From positions 21,093-85,092 of the forward strand of contig NZ_PUGE01000010.1 in the NCBI RefSeq assembly GCF_002967075.1: a stretch of DNA of 64,000 nt, written 5' to 3'. The notes under the pieces are model-generated. The model was given only the letters and a program-made list of their open reading frames with translations. It did not search any database and had not been told where the DNA came from. This DNA is from Corynebacterium sp. J010B-136 (GTDB taxonomy: Bacteria; Actinomycetota; Actinomycetes; Mycobacteriales; Mycobacteriaceae). Every line of letters starts with the position of its first letter. The first letter of the stretch is position 1. The translations under genes and the position numbers were made by a program. Positions 49,358 to 57,886 of the stretch are shown piece by piece.

Positions 49358-49430
49358 GGGGCATTAGCTCAATTGGTAGAGCACCTGCTTTGCAAGCAGG
49401 AGGTCAGGAGTTCGATTCTCCTATGCTCCA
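49358..49430 (+). tRNA. tRNA-Ala (TGC), copy 1
   Basis: A 73-nt tRNA with acceptor GGGGCAT/ATGCTCC (one G-T pair), anticodon TGC in the loop CTTTGCAAG region, and discriminator A. The 3' CCA is not encoded (the sequence continues CAG), so it must be added by the CCA enzyme. It is identical to copy 2 at 62783. Confidence 0.97.
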
Positions 49431-49436
49431 CAGTTT

Positions 49437-49468
49437 AAAGGCTTGGTAGATTTTCTACCAAGCCTTTC
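49437..49468 (+). terminator. Terminator after tRNA-Ile/tRNA-Ala
   Basis: AAAGGCTTGGTAG pairs with CTACCAAGCCTTT around a T-rich loop. It closes the two-gene tRNA operon. Confidence 0.9.
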
Positions 49469-49491
49469 GTGGTTCCTGCGTCAACCTGGCT

Positions 49492-49818
49492 TTACGCCGA
49501 GGCCAGCTTTTGATTGATTAGGGTGTTGAGTGAGACACCTTCAGCCTTGGCCTTAATGGCCAGCGCGCGGTGTAGCGATGGGGAAGTACGAACGTTGAAT
49601 TTTCCGGAGTAGGTACGAATACCTAGCGGAACCGGAATTTCCTCTCCTGATTCACTCATATCCTCAATAACTTCAGCTACTAGGGAGACTAGGCCGGCTT
49701 CGGCTTCACTGCGCTCAGGCGCAAGCCAGGAAAGAGATGGGAACTCTAATACGATAGCGACGTACTCTTGGTCTGGCTCGGACCAGGAAACCTGGTAGGT
49801 GTACTTGTTGACGTCCAT
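49492..49818 (-). CDS. HicB-like antitoxin
   Basis: A 108-residue antitoxin of the HicB type. The N-terminal half is a partially degraded RNase-H-like fold (YTYQVSWSEPDQEYVAIVLEFPSLSWLA). The C-terminal half has a ribbon-helix-helix region (KFNVRTSPSLHRALAIKAKAEGVSLNTLINQKL). It follows the HicA-like toxin gene by 5 bp. Start ATG 49818 has AAGGAG upstream; the frame open further upstream lies inside the toxin gene. Confidence 0.88.
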   Translation of the reverse strand: MDVNKYTYQVSWSEPDQEYVAIVLEFPSLSWLAPERSEAEAGLVSLVAEVIEDMSESGEEIPVPLGIRTYSGKFNVRTSPSLHRALAIKAKAEGVSLNTLINQKLASA

Positions 49819-49823
49819 TGGGA

Positions 49824-50090
49824 TTAGTTCTCCTTTTTGTTGTTCTCGGCAGTTAGCTTGTCGATAGCTTGTAACACTTGAACTGCTTGGTACCACTTGG
49901 CTTTACCGTTGGCATTTTGGATATTGACGCGAGGATTGCCTGGCCAAGGCGTTTTATAGGTCTTATGTGATGATTTTCTTGTATTGCGGGATTCAAAATA
50001 GTGGTCGCAGACTTTCTCTAGTTCGGAGAATTTTATGTCCTTGGAGCCTCTTCGTATTTTCTGAATAATGTCATCGATGCTGTTTGCCAC
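49824..50090 (-). CDS. HicA-like mRNA interferase toxin
   Basis: An 88-residue protein with the HicA double-stranded-RNA-binding-like fold: helix FSELEKVCDHYFESR, then RKSSHKTYKTPWPGNPRVNIQ, which has the conserved serine-histidine pair of the catalytic site (SH near residue 41). It is the first gene of a HicAB toxin-antitoxin operon in the order toxin then antitoxin. Three direct repeats of ATGGTAC lie just upstream at 50097-50131 and may be the operator. Confidence 0.85.
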   Translation of the reverse strand: MANSIDDIIQKIRRGSKDIKFSELEKVCDHYFESRNTRKSSHKTYKTPWPGNPRVNIQNANGKAKWYQAVQVLQAIDKLTAENNKKEN

Positions 50091-50096
50091 GCCTAT

Positions 50097-50131
50097 ATGG
50101 TACCGCTAATGGTACTAATAATTATGGTACT
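50097..50131. promoter_or_regulatory. Three ATGGTAC direct repeats upstream of hicA
   Basis: ATGGTAC occurs at 50097-50103, 50109-50115 and 50124-50130, and the first forms the palindrome GGTACC. The repeats lie 7 bp upstream of hicA, where the HicB antitoxin would bind to autorepress. Confidence 0.6.
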
Positions 50132-50558
50132 ACTTTAAGATTCATATTCAAGATCTGCCGAGAATGTGTGGGAAGATTGCAGCATAATGCCTGGTAAACA
50201 GGAGATGGCGTTGTGTATGAAACCGGTAGGTTTCTGTATTTGTGAACACTTGAGTGGACATTGACGGACTAAACCTTGAGTACGGCGGAATTTTAAGGGT
50301 TGCTCTAATCGAGTCATTTTGGAACTTGACCTAGATGGAACTGGAGCTGGAATCAAGATTGTGAAGCGGGCTCTGACCGGCAAAACAGGTAATAGGCACT
50401 TGTTGTTACGGGGCCTGTCGTTTTTCGCCAGACTTTGCCTACTTGAGTGGGCATTATTGGGCTTCGACAATAGGTTTGGTTCCTATTGTGAACCATGGTT
50501 AAGGAGACCCATGTGCCGTAGTGTTGGGTAATACGGCAACCAGTGATGGGTGATTCTT
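50132..50558 (+). other. Non-coding or decayed region
   Basis: No convincing gene in this 427-bp stretch; frames are short and the composition differs from neighbours. It has two imperfect copies of a 23-bp sequence (ACTTGAGTGG[A/G]CATT...) at about 50248 and 50440, and the hairpin ACAATAGG-N7-CCTATTGT at 50467-50489. It may be the remnant of a mobile element. The hairpin is near the lipoprotein gene start at 50559. Confidence 0.45.
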
Positions 50559-51020
50559 ATGAAGCGGAATCTTAAGGGCCAGCTCGCAAGTGGTCTTTCT
50601 ATTGGTGCACTGCTGTGCTCTGGGGCGTTGTTGGGTTGCGCGTCGGAGGGAAGTCCAGACACGCCTGTAAATACGACCAGCGTGAGCACCCAGCCGGAAG
50701 AATCGGAGGATACCGAAATCGACGACACACCACGCAACGATCTTTCGCAGGAGAGAGCTGTTGATTGGCAGCGCTTCGAGCTTGTCGATGATCACAGCGT
50801 CCGCGTCTTCTTTTCCGCCGGCTCGAAGAGCTGTTATGGAACCCGCGCGGTGGTAGAAGAAACCGATGAAGCCGTGGAAATCGCGGTTATTGAAGGAAGA
50901 TTCCCTGGCGCACCGGATATTTGTACGCTCATCGCAAGGCAAGCATCAATTCTGGTGGAGACCTCACAACCAGTTGGGGACCGTGAGGTTATTCCTCTAG
51001 CTGATCCGGAACTGAACTAA
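50559..51020 (+). CDS. Putative lipoprotein
   Basis: A 153-residue lipoprotein. The lipobox is LLGC with the cysteine at about residue 27, followed by a Ser/Thr/Glu-rich linker to about 70. The C-terminal domain (about 75-150) has two cysteines (KSCYGTRAVVEE and PDICTLIAR) that could pair. I do not recognise the family. ATG 50559 is preferred over an earlier GTG at 50550 because GGGTGA lies 5 bp before it. It is followed by a hairpin at 51019-51046. Confidence 0.75.
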   Translation: MKRNLKGQLASGLSIGALLCSGALLGCASEGSPDTPVNTTSVSTQPEESEDTEIDDTPRNDLSQERAVDWQRFELVDDHSVRVFFSAGSKSCYGTRAVVEETDEAVEIAVIEGRFPGAPDICTLIARQASILVETSQPVGDREVIPLADPELN

Positions 51021-51046
51021 GAAGATGACTTTAAGGTTATCTTCTT
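51019..51046 (+). terminator. Terminator-like hairpin after lipoprotein gene
   Basis: AAGAAGATGACT and GGTTATCTTCTT pair with two G-U pairs around TTAA. The stem begins at the stop codon of the lipoprotein gene and is followed by CGG, so termination is plausible but not strong. Confidence 0.55.
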
Positions 51047-51062
51047 CGGTAGTGTCACAGTT

Positions 51063-51422
51063 ATGCGAGACTTAACTGCCAGAGCTATAGCCGGATGCCC
51101 GGTGGAAACAGCGATGACTGTTATCGGGGGTTGTTGGAAACTAACGTTGATCCAAGCTTTGATCGACAGCAGTGTCCCGCTGCGTTATAGCGAATTGCGG
51201 GATAAGGCAGGAGAGATCTCTGATAGGACGCTGACGCGTTCGTTGCGTGAGTTGGAAGCCGTTGGCATCGCTAAGCGATGGCAGCCTGCTCGCCCCCGCC
51301 GATTCCGAGCTACTCGGTCCAACCCCGCAGGAATGGGTGCGATAATCTCAATCTATGGCACGCACGTTGTGGGCAGTAAGCGATCTGCACGTTACCTTCA
51401 AGGAAAACCAGGCGGCTGTTGA
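51063..51422 (+). CDS. HxlR-family regulator with altered C-terminus
   Basis: A 119-residue protein. The first 80 residues are a normal HxlR winged helix: CPVETAMTVIGGCWKLTLIQAL, then RYSELRDKAGEISDRTLTRSLRELEAVGI. The family then continues with a PPRVEYSLT-like wing strand and a C-terminal helix, but here the frame gives ARPRRFRATRSNPAG and an unrelated tail that overlaps the next gene by 68 bp. In another frame PPPIPSYSV appears at the same place, so a frameshift or a decayed end is likely. Function as a regulator is uncertain. Confidence 0.6.
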   Translation: MRDLTARAIAGCPVETAMTVIGGCWKLTLIQALIDSSVPLRYSELRDKAGEISDRTLTRSLRELEAVGIAKRWQPARPRRFRATRSNPAGMGAIISIYGTHVVGSKRSARYLQGKPGGC

Positions 51423-52143
51423 TCGGCTGGCTCCCCGCGATCCCGGCGATTGGTTGATTGTTGCCGGTGACGTTGCTGAACGCATCCCGCACATTGTGCA
51501 CGCGCTGAAACCGTTGACGAAGCGCTTCGCCAAGGTGATCTGGGTGCCGGGCAATCATGAGCTCTTTAACCGTTCCACAGAACGCATCCGCGGCAAGGCA
51601 CGCTACCGTGCCCTGGTGGGTGAGCTGCGCGCGATTGGCGTGGTAACCCCGGAAGATCCGTATCCGGTCTTCGGGAACGTGACCATCTGCCCGCTGTTTA
51701 CGCTTTATGATTACAGCTTTCGCCCGCTGGGGCTCACAGCAAAGCAGGCAGTGGCGAGAGCAAAGATCACGCTTGACGATGAACTTGCGATCGCGCCTTA
51801 CGTAGACATCGAAAAGTGGTGTGCCGAGCGCGTTGAATACTCTGAAGACCGGCTCAATGCGGTGCGCGGGCAAACCATTTTGGTCAACCACTGGCCGCTC
51901 GTGGTGGAGCCGACGCATCGGCTGCGCGAGCCGGATATTGCTTTGTGGTGCGGAACCACGGCAACCCGTGATTGGGCGGTGAAATACCATGCACAGATGG
52001 CGATCCATGGCCACCTGCACATTCCCGCGGAAACGCGCGTGGATGGAGTAAGCCACATTGATGTCTCACTGGGGTATCCCTTTGAAAAGCATCCGCCGCA
52101 TGCTCGTCGCCGCTGGCCGCTGGAAGTCATGCTAACGGCGTAG
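51355..52143 (+). CDS. Metallophosphoesterase
   Basis: A 262-residue calcineurin-like phosphoesterase with all the metal motifs: SDLHV near residue 9, GDVAER near 38, GNHELF near 67, NHWP near 181 and GHLH near 221. The substrate (phosphate ester of a nucleotide, protein or lipid) is not predictable. The start overlaps the end of the HxlR frame by 68 bp, and no good ribosome binding site is visible, so the true start could be a little downstream. Confidence 0.88.
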   Translation: MARTLWAVSDLHVTFKENQAAVDRLAPRDPGDWLIVAGDVAERIPHIVHALKPLTKRFAKVIWVPGNHELFNRSTERIRGKARYRALVGELRAIGVVTPEDPYPVFGNVTICPLFTLYDYSFRPLGLTAKQAVARAKITLDDELAIAPYVDIEKWCAERVEYSEDRLNAVRGQTILVNHWPLVVEPTHRLREPDIALWCGTTATRDWAVKYHAQMAIHGHLHIPAETRVDGVSHIDVSLGYPFEKHPPHARRRWPLEVMLTA

Positions 52144-52152
52144 TCTCTAGAT

Positions 52153-52560
52153 ATGGTTTTACCTTCGATTCATGTCAGCGCTGTTGTCTTTCGCGACGAA
52201 CAGGATAAGGTTCTTACTGTGCGCAAACGCGGGACGAGCAAATTTATGTTTCCAGGTGGTAAACCAGAGTCGGGGGAAAGTGCCGTAGAGACGGCAATCC
52301 GCGAAGTTAAGGAAGAAATCGGCGTTGGGGTAGAGCCGGAGTGTCTAACCCGAATTGGGGTCTTTGAAGCACCCGCGGCCAACGAAGCACAACATACCGT
52401 AATTGCAACGGTGTTTAGCTACGACGGGGATCCAGTTTCGCCTCAAATGGCTGCTGAAATTGCAGAACTATCCTGGGTAGCGCCGAATCAGCCAGATATA
52501 GAACTTGCGCCTTTGCTTGCTGATTATGTCTTCCCCGTGCTGGATTTCAAGGTGTCTTAA
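52153..52560 (+). CDS. Nudix hydrolase
   Basis: A 135-residue hydrolase with a full Nudix box (G-x5-E-x7-REVKEEIGV, residues about 36-58). It is MutT-like in size, so it may act on damaged or signalling nucleotides, but the substrate is not known. It starts 9 bp after the metallophosphoesterase stop and is therefore probably cotranscribed. A bulged terminator hairpin follows. Confidence 0.92.
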   Translation: MVLPSIHVSAVVFRDEQDKVLTVRKRGTSKFMFPGGKPESGESAVETAIREVKEEIGVGVEPECLTRIGVFEAPAANEAQHTVIATVFSYDGDPVSPQMAAEIAELSWVAPNQPDIELAPLLADYVFPVLDFKVS

Positions 52561-52590
52561 CGGCGGTTCTTATCTCCGAACACGCGAAGC

Positions 52591-52634
52591 CTAGTGTCTC
52601 CACAAAGGGAGTGGAGCGCTAGTGGTAGTTTTTC
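52591..52634 (+). terminator. Terminator after Nudix gene
   Basis: CTAGTG-t-CTCCAC pairs with GTGGAG-CGCTAG (one bulged base) at 52591-52622, with TTTTTCT about 7 bp later. Confidence 0.6.
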
Positions 52635-52719
52635 TATCAAATAGTAGGTACGTGCGAGAGCGTGCAGTGACGCTCTACCATTTAAGCTCCTACTTTCCCA
52701 TTAGCAAGACAGGTAGATT

Positions 52720-54162
52720 ATGGCATCTTATGATCCCGGGCATTCACAGGTTAAAACCGCCAATCCAGTAGTCGACACTCCCGCGGAGCCAGACCATCTC
52801 CAGCGAGGTCTTAGCAACCGACATATCCAGTTGATTGCTATTGGTGGTGCTATCGGCACCGGACTGTTTATGGGATCGGGTAAAACGATCTCTTTGGCTG
52901 GTCCTTCCGTGATCCTGGTGTACGGCATCATCGGTTTTATGCTCTTCTTCGTCATGCGTGCGATGGGTGAGCTTTTGCTGTCGAACCTTAACTACAAGTC
53001 ACTGCGTGATGCTGTCTCGGATATTCTCGGGCCTACCGCCGGTTTCGTATGCGGCTGGACCTACTGGTTCTGCTGGATTGTCACGGGCATGGCCGATGTC
53101 GTGGCTATTACCGGCTACGCCCAATACTGGTGGTCAGGAATTCCACTGTGGATTCCAGGTGCGTTGACCATCATGCTGCTGTTCGGGTTAAACCTCGTGG
53201 CGGTGCGATACTTCGGCGAGCTGGAATTTTGGTTCGCAATCATCAAGCTGGTCGCTATTACTGCACTCATCGTCGTTGGCGCGGTGATGATTATTTCGCG
53301 CTTCCAGTCCCCAGACGGGGATATCGCCGCGGTTTCAAATCTGATCGACCATGGCGGCTTCTTCCCGAACGGTATCACGGGCTTCCTCGCCGGATTCCAG
53401 ATTGCTATCTTCGCCTTCGTCGGCGTGGAACTCGCGGGTACCGCTGCCGCAGAAACCAAGGACCCAGAAAAGAACCTGCCTCGCGCGATTAACTCGATTC
53501 CTATTCGTATCGTCGTGTTCTACATCCTGGCTCTTGCAGTCATCATGATGGTTACCCCATGGGATAAGGTCCACAGTGACTCCAGCCCATTTGTGCAGAT
53601 GTTTGCCCTGGCTGGTTTGCCGGCGGCAGCAGGCATCATTAACTTCGTGGTGCTGACCTCTGCCGCATCGTCGGCGAACAGTGGTATTTTCTCCACCTCA
53701 CGCATGCTCTTTGGCTTGGCCCGCGAAGGCCAAGCGCCTAAGCGTTGGGGCATCTTGTCCCGTAACCAAGTCCCAGCCCGCGGCCTGCTGTTCTCGGTAG
53801 CTTGCCTGGTCCCGAGCCTGGCAATCTTGTACGCCGGCGCCAGCGTCATCGACGCCTTTACGCTGATTACCACCGTGTCTTCTGTGCTGTTCATGGTGGT
53901 GTGGAGCCTGATCCTCGCGGCTTACCTCGTCTTCCGCCGCAAGTTCCCTGAGCGCCATGCAGCATCCAAGTTCAAGGTCCCAGGCGGTGTGTTCATGTGC
54001 TGGGTTGTCCTCGCGTTCTTCGCGTTCATGGTCGTTGTACTGACCTTCGAAAACGACACCCGTTCTGCTTTGATGGCTACCCCAATCTGGTTCGTGATCC
54101 TCTTTTCCGGCTGGTACATCACAGGTGGTGTTAAGGGCGCTGAAAAGCGCGCCAACCTCTAA
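52720..54162 (+). CDS. cycA: D-alanine/D-serine/glycine permease CycA-like
   Basis: A 480-residue amino acid permease of the APC superfamily with 12 hydrophobic segments. The sequence follows E. coli CycA closely: NRHIQLIAIGGAIGTGLFMG and GKTISLAGPS near the start, MGELLLSNLNYKS, WTYWFCWIVTGMADVVAIT, FVGVELAGTAAAETKDPEKNLP and SAASSANSGIFSTSRMLFGLA. It imports glycine, D-alanine and D-serine by proton symport; other substrates are possible. The 159-bp leader has a hairpin (52667-52686) but no recognisable glycine riboswitch. Confidence 0.93.
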   Translation: MASYDPGHSQVKTANPVVDTPAEPDHLQRGLSNRHIQLIAIGGAIGTGLFMGSGKTISLAGPSVILVYGIIGFMLFFVMRAMGELLLSNLNYKSLRDAVSDILGPTAGFVCGWTYWFCWIVTGMADVVAITGYAQYWWSGIPLWIPGALTIMLLFGLNLVAVRYFGELEFWFAIIKLVAITALIVVGAVMIISRFQSPDGDIAAVSNLIDHGGFFPNGITGFLAGFQIAIFAFVGVELAGTAAAETKDPEKNLPRAINSIPIRIVVFYILALAVIMMVTPWDKVHSDSSPFVQMFALAGLPAAAGIINFVVLTSAASSANSGIFSTSRMLFGLAREGQAPKRWGILSRNQVPARGLLFSVACLVPSLAILYAGASVIDAFTLITTVSSVLFMVVWSLILAAYLVFRRKFPERHAASKFKVPGGVFMCWVVLAFFAFMVVVLTFENDTRSALMATPIWFVILFSGWYITGGVKGAEKRANL

Positions 54163-54454
54163 GGCTATTTGTTTAGAAATGTGCATGGCGTGACACGGCA
54201 TTAACAATGCTGTAGGTTAAGCGCCATGCATTTGTATTTCCTATAAAGGCAAAGTTCGCCGGCCGTCGCCCCGATTGATGTGATCTCGGGGTGTTAACGG
54301 AGGCAACTTGTCCTGACTCGTATCCTGCCACGCAGCGCATTATCTGGGCGTGGCCAGTTGATTGTGCGGGTCGAAGTTTTAATCATGTCTGGCTGAAAGC
54401 ATCGACAAGCTGCTCTTCAGCGTCTTGGGCATGAGATTTTCACAAAGGAAATAC
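54163..54454 (+). other. Leader region of ABC-F gene
   Basis: A 292-bp interval between cycA and the ABC-F gene. It holds a tiny frame ATG-TCT-GGC-TGA (54385-54396) followed by an interrupted hairpin (GCTGAAAGC at 54392-54400, complement ending at 54121 plus 300, that is 54421), and then AAGGAA before ATG 54455. Antibiotic-inducible ABC-F genes often have such attenuating leaders, but the evidence here is weak. I see no other gene. Confidence 0.35.
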
Positions 54455-56098
54455 ATGAATACCGACGCACGTCGTTTTCCTGCGCGTGGCCTTCCTGCTC
54501 GCGAACGCGCCCAAATTACTGCCACGGAAGTAACCGTAATCCGAGGCACCAATACCATCTTAAAAGACGTAGACCTGGTTCTTAATGCGTATTCGCGCGT
54601 AGGAATCGTAGGCGAAAATGGCCGTGGGAAATCTACGCTGCTGCATGTTCTAGCGGGGAGTCTAGAACCTGATAGTGGCACGGTGACATGCATTGGAACC
54701 CTTGGAGTAGCTGAGCAAGAAATGGAATCGCACGGTGAGCGCACCGTGGGCGAAGCGGTGGCTGAAGCCATTGCCGAACCGCTCGCGGCGCTGGCCGCAT
54801 TTGAAACGGCAAGCCACAACCTTGCTGAGGGAACTGAGGCGGCAAACGAAGCCTTCACCGAAGCCTTGGAATGGGTTGAGCGCCTCGACGCATGGGATGC
54901 GCAGCGCCGCGTGCACATCGCGCTGGAATCGTTGAATGCTGTCACCGATATGAGTGTCCGCTTGGCGCAGTTATCCGTGGGGCAGCGCTACCGCATCCGC
55001 CTGGCATGTTTATTGGGTGCCGATGATGACTTCTTGCTTCTTGATGAACCGACCAACCACCTGGATCGCAGTGGATTGGAGTTTCTCACGGCGCAGATTT
55101 CTAACCGTGCCGGTGGTGTGGCTGTGGTCAGCCACGATAGAGCACTGCTGACGGACTTCGCCGAGACAATCGTGGACGTAGATCCCACACCAGATGGCCG
55201 CGTACGAATCTACGGCAATGGCTATGAAGGATACCGCGAGGGCCGCGCGGGCGAGCTGGTCCGCTGGGAGCAGGCCTATGAAAAAGAACAGGCAGAGCAC
55301 GCGCGGCTCGAAGCAAGTTTGGAATCTGCGCAAAGCCGCCTGGTGGATAAGTGGCGCCCAGGTAAGGGCACCCCGAAGCATGCGCGCACAACGCGTGCTG
55401 GTGGTGCCGTGAAAGCGTTTCACCGCCGCCAAGAAGAACTCGCCGCGCACGCCATCACCGTTCCCGAGCCACCGCAGGAATTTAAGTTCCCGGCGTTGAA
55501 AACCCGCAAGTCCGCCAAGCTCATGGCAGTAGATGACGTCACTGTTACCGGGCGTCTTGATACACCGATGTCTTTTGAGCTAGCACAGCGCGGACGGCTC
55601 GTGATTACCGGTCCGAACGGTGCTGGAAAATCCACGCTCTTGGAGGTCATCAGCGGTCATCTCACCCCAAACACGGGGCATGTATCCGTGCCGCAGGGTA
55701 CCCGCGTTGGCTACCTGCAACAGGAGTCCAACCTTCCTGACGAACAACGAGTAGGAGAGTATTACCTTCGTCAGGTTGAGCACTTGGTCTCCACGGGTAC
55801 GATTAAGAAATCGCAGGCGCTAAGCTTTTCTGATCTTGGATTGCTGCGTGATGCAGAGATGGATAAACGCATCGGTGAACTATCCATGGGCCAACAACGC
55901 CGACTGGAGCTCGCGCTGGTCTTGGCACGACTCCCGCACGTGCTGATCCTGGACGAGCCCACCAATCACTTGTCCATTGCGTTGGTTGATGAACTCACCC
56001 AGGCTCTTGAAGCCACCGATGCTGCCATCGTATTGTCGTCGCACGACCGGCAGCTACTTCGAGATACAAAGCAGTGGCCCCGAATCGAACTTTTCTAG
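54455..56098 (+). CDS. ABC-F family ATPase
   Basis: A 547-residue cytoplasmic protein with two ABC ATPase domains and no membrane segment. Domain 1: Walker A GENGRGKST near residue 54, signature LSVGQRYRIRLA and LLLDEPTNHLD. Domain 2: GPNGAGKST near 389, signature LSMGQQRRLELA, LILDEPTNHLS. The linker has a charged, helical pair (WEQAYEKEQAEHARLEASLESAQ). Members act on ribosomes; some give resistance to macrolides, lincosamides or related drugs. Which type this is cannot be decided. ATG 54455 has AAGGAAATAC upstream; ATG 54425 does not. Confidence 0.92.
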   Translation: MNTDARRFPARGLPARERAQITATEVTVIRGTNTILKDVDLVLNAYSRVGIVGENGRGKSTLLHVLAGSLEPDSGTVTCIGTLGVAEQEMESHGERTVGEAVAEAIAEPLAALAAFETASHNLAEGTEAANEAFTEALEWVERLDAWDAQRRVHIALESLNAVTDMSVRLAQLSVGQRYRIRLACLLGADDDFLLLDEPTNHLDRSGLEFLTAQISNRAGGVAVVSHDRALLTDFAETIVDVDPTPDGRVRIYGNGYEGYREGRAGELVRWEQAYEKEQAEHARLEASLESAQSRLVDKWRPGKGTPKHARTTRAGGAVKAFHRRQEELAAHAITVPEPPQEFKFPALKTRKSAKLMAVDDVTVTGRLDTPMSFELAQRGRLVITGPNGAGKSTLLEVISGHLTPNTGHVSVPQGTRVGYLQQESNLPDEQRVGEYYLRQVEHLVSTGTIKKSQALSFSDLGLLRDAEMDKRIGELSMGQQRRLELALVLARLPHVLILDEPTNHLSIALVDELTQALEATDAAIVLSSHDRQLLRDTKQWPRIELF

Positions 56099-56170
56099 GT
56101 CAGAAAATATCAAGAATCAGCAGTGTTAGCGCCAATAGCATTGAAAGTGCTGCGGATGAAGGATGATTGC

Positions 56171-57016
56171 ATGTTGGAGTGGAACCAGATCATTCAAGAA
56201 ATCGAAAATGATTTAGAACTCGATGTGGAACAACTAGCGCGGCGTGCGCTGACTACGGAGTATCACTTGCGGAGGATGTTTAGCACGCTGGCTGGGGTTA
56301 CTCTTACCACCTATGTGCGCAACCGCCGCTTGACGCTTGCCGCCTTAGATCTGCGTGCGGGACATTCGGTACTCGATGTAGCGATTAAATACGGCTATGG
56401 ATCTTCCGAAGCTTTTTCTCGAAGCTTTCGCCAGTTTCATGGCGTAAATCCTTCGGTTGCCCGCTCCGCTTCAGCCACGCTGAGCTCACAACCGCAGCTG
56501 AGATTCAATATTTCTGTGAAAGGAGTAAAGAAATTGCGTTTTCGGATAGTAGAAAAAGATTCTTTCTACCTCAGTGGGTTCAGAACCCACGTCAACCTTG
56601 AATTTGAAGGAGATAATCAACAGATCCTCGACTTTGAACAATCGCTAGATCCTCGGAGCAAAGCTGCCCTATTAGAACACAATGATGTGGAGCCTCAGGG
56701 CGCACTTTCCATCAGCACTGAGATGGCAAACCAGCACGAAGAGGGCTCGGCACTGGAGTACTGGCACGCAGTAGCCACTAGTGAACCTTTGACGGGCTAT
56801 GACGTTACCGAAGTGCCTTCCGGGACGTGGGTAGTTTTTGAAACCGAGGGGAAGTTTCCCGAAGACATTCAACAAATGTGGGCAGATGCAGCAACCGAAT
56901 GGTTTCCCGCTAACCCCTACCTGTGGGCACCAGGTCCACAGCTGCTGCAAACCGCCATTGCCCCGGATGGCTCAACTGCTAAGGCTCAGCTGTGGATTCC
57001 GGTGACGCCCATATAG
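56171..57016 (+). CDS. AraC-type regulator with GyrI-like domain
   Basis: A regulator of about 281 residues. Residues about 1-100 carry an AraC-type double helix-turn-helix (IENDLELDVEQLARRALTTEYHLRRMFSTLAG, then VLDVAIKYGYGSSEAFSRSFRQFHGVNPS). Residues about 120-281 form a GyrI-like effector-binding domain (YLSGFRTHVNLEF, TWVVFETEGKFPEDIQQMW, YLWAPGPQ). This architecture is that of Rob or BltR/MerR-type drug-sensing regulators. It lies 72 bp after the ABC-F gene, so it may control it. ATG 56171 has AAGGA 7 bp upstream; ATG 56123 has no site. Confidence 0.88.
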   Translation: MLEWNQIIQEIENDLELDVEQLARRALTTEYHLRRMFSTLAGVTLTTYVRNRRLTLAALDLRAGHSVLDVAIKYGYGSSEAFSRSFRQFHGVNPSVARSASATLSSQPQLRFNISVKGVKKLRFRIVEKDSFYLSGFRTHVNLEFEGDNQQILDFEQSLDPRSKAALLEHNDVEPQGALSISTEMANQHEEGSALEYWHAVATSEPLTGYDVTEVPSGTWVVFETEGKFPEDIQQMWADAATEWFPANPYLWAPGPQLLQTAIAPDGSTAKAQLWIPVTPI

Positions 57017-57043
57017 TCCACGTAGTCTTGGGTGTTTGCGTCT

Positions 57044-57886
57044 TTATATATCCATGTTGTCGATCAGACGGGTATTGCCGACGATGATTGCACCGAGCGC
57101 CAGTGCGGGTCCACTCGGTGGCCAGGTGACCGGCTGGAGGGTCTCGGGGCTAACCACTTCCAAGTAGTCCAACTCCACACCGGGGGAGTTGGACAGCTCG
57201 GCGCGGGCTTGGTCCAGATCGATGCGGCGCTCGCGCAATGCCGCTAGCGTTGCGGATAGTGCCAGGGCGTTATTGCGATCACTGGCGCTAAGATGCTGGT
57301 TGCGGCTGGACTCGGCAAGGCCATCTGCGCCGCGGATGATTGGGACGGCGCGGATATCAACGCGCAGGTCCAGATCGTTGACCATGCGCTTAATGACTGC
57401 CAGTTGCTGGGCGTCCTTTTGCCCGAAGTAGGCGCGGTGCGGCCGGACGAGGCTAAACAGCTTTGCCACCACGGTGGCGACCCCATCGAAGTGCCCGGGG
57501 CGGCTGGCGCCTTCCAGTTGTGCGCCCATTTCCCCGGTGCGCACCCATATCTCAGGCGTGCCCTGCGGATACATTTCTTCTACATCGGGTGCGAAGATGA
57601 TATCCACCCCAGCAGATTCTAAAAGCTGCGCATCGGCCTCGAGGGCCCGAGGGTAGTTGCGGTAATCATCGCAGTCCCCAAGATCGGTAAATTGCAGCGG
57701 GTTTACAAAAATACTCGTAATAATCACGTCATCTGCATGACTGCCCGAGCCGCTATCGGCGAGGGCGGCGGCGACCAGGCTTAGGTGGCCTTCGTGCAGC
57801 GCGCCCATCGTGGGCACGAGTGCGACGTTTCCGCGGACGGTGGCGAGGGCATCGATAAGCTCTGCTTTGGTCTTTATCAGTCTCAT
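57044..57886 (-). CDS. panC: Pantothenate synthetase
   Basis: A 280-residue enzyme that joins pantoate and beta-alanine using ATP to make pantothenate (vitamin B5). The ATP site has [14 protein letters not shown] near residues 24-38, the second signature is [30 protein letters not shown], and [17 protein letters not shown] is near 185. It overlaps panB by four bases, the normal panBC operon. It converges with the AraC-type gene with only a 27-bp gap and no clear terminator. Confidence 0.97.
   Translation of the reverse strand: MRLIKTKAELIDALATVRGNVALVPTMGALHEGHLSLVAAALADSGSGSHADDVIITSIFVNPLQFTDLGDCDDYRNYPRALEADAQLLESAGVDIIFAPDVEEMYPQGTPEIWVRTGEMGAQLEGASRPGHFDGVATVVAKLFSLVRPHRAYFGQKDAQQLAVIKRMVNDLDLRVDIRAVPIIRGADGLAESSRNQHLSASDRNNALALSATLAALRERRIDLDQARAELSNSPGVELDYLEVVSPETLQPVTWPPSGPALALGAIIVGNTRLIDNMDI

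Noticed and set aside
50135..50531. Open frames on both strands in the 50.1-50.5 kb stretch
   Set aside because: The translated sequences have no recognisable family, unusual composition and no good starts.
52561..52719. Glycine or other riboswitch upstream of cycA
   Set aside because: Only small hairpins are present; the conserved glycine aptamer segments are not seen.
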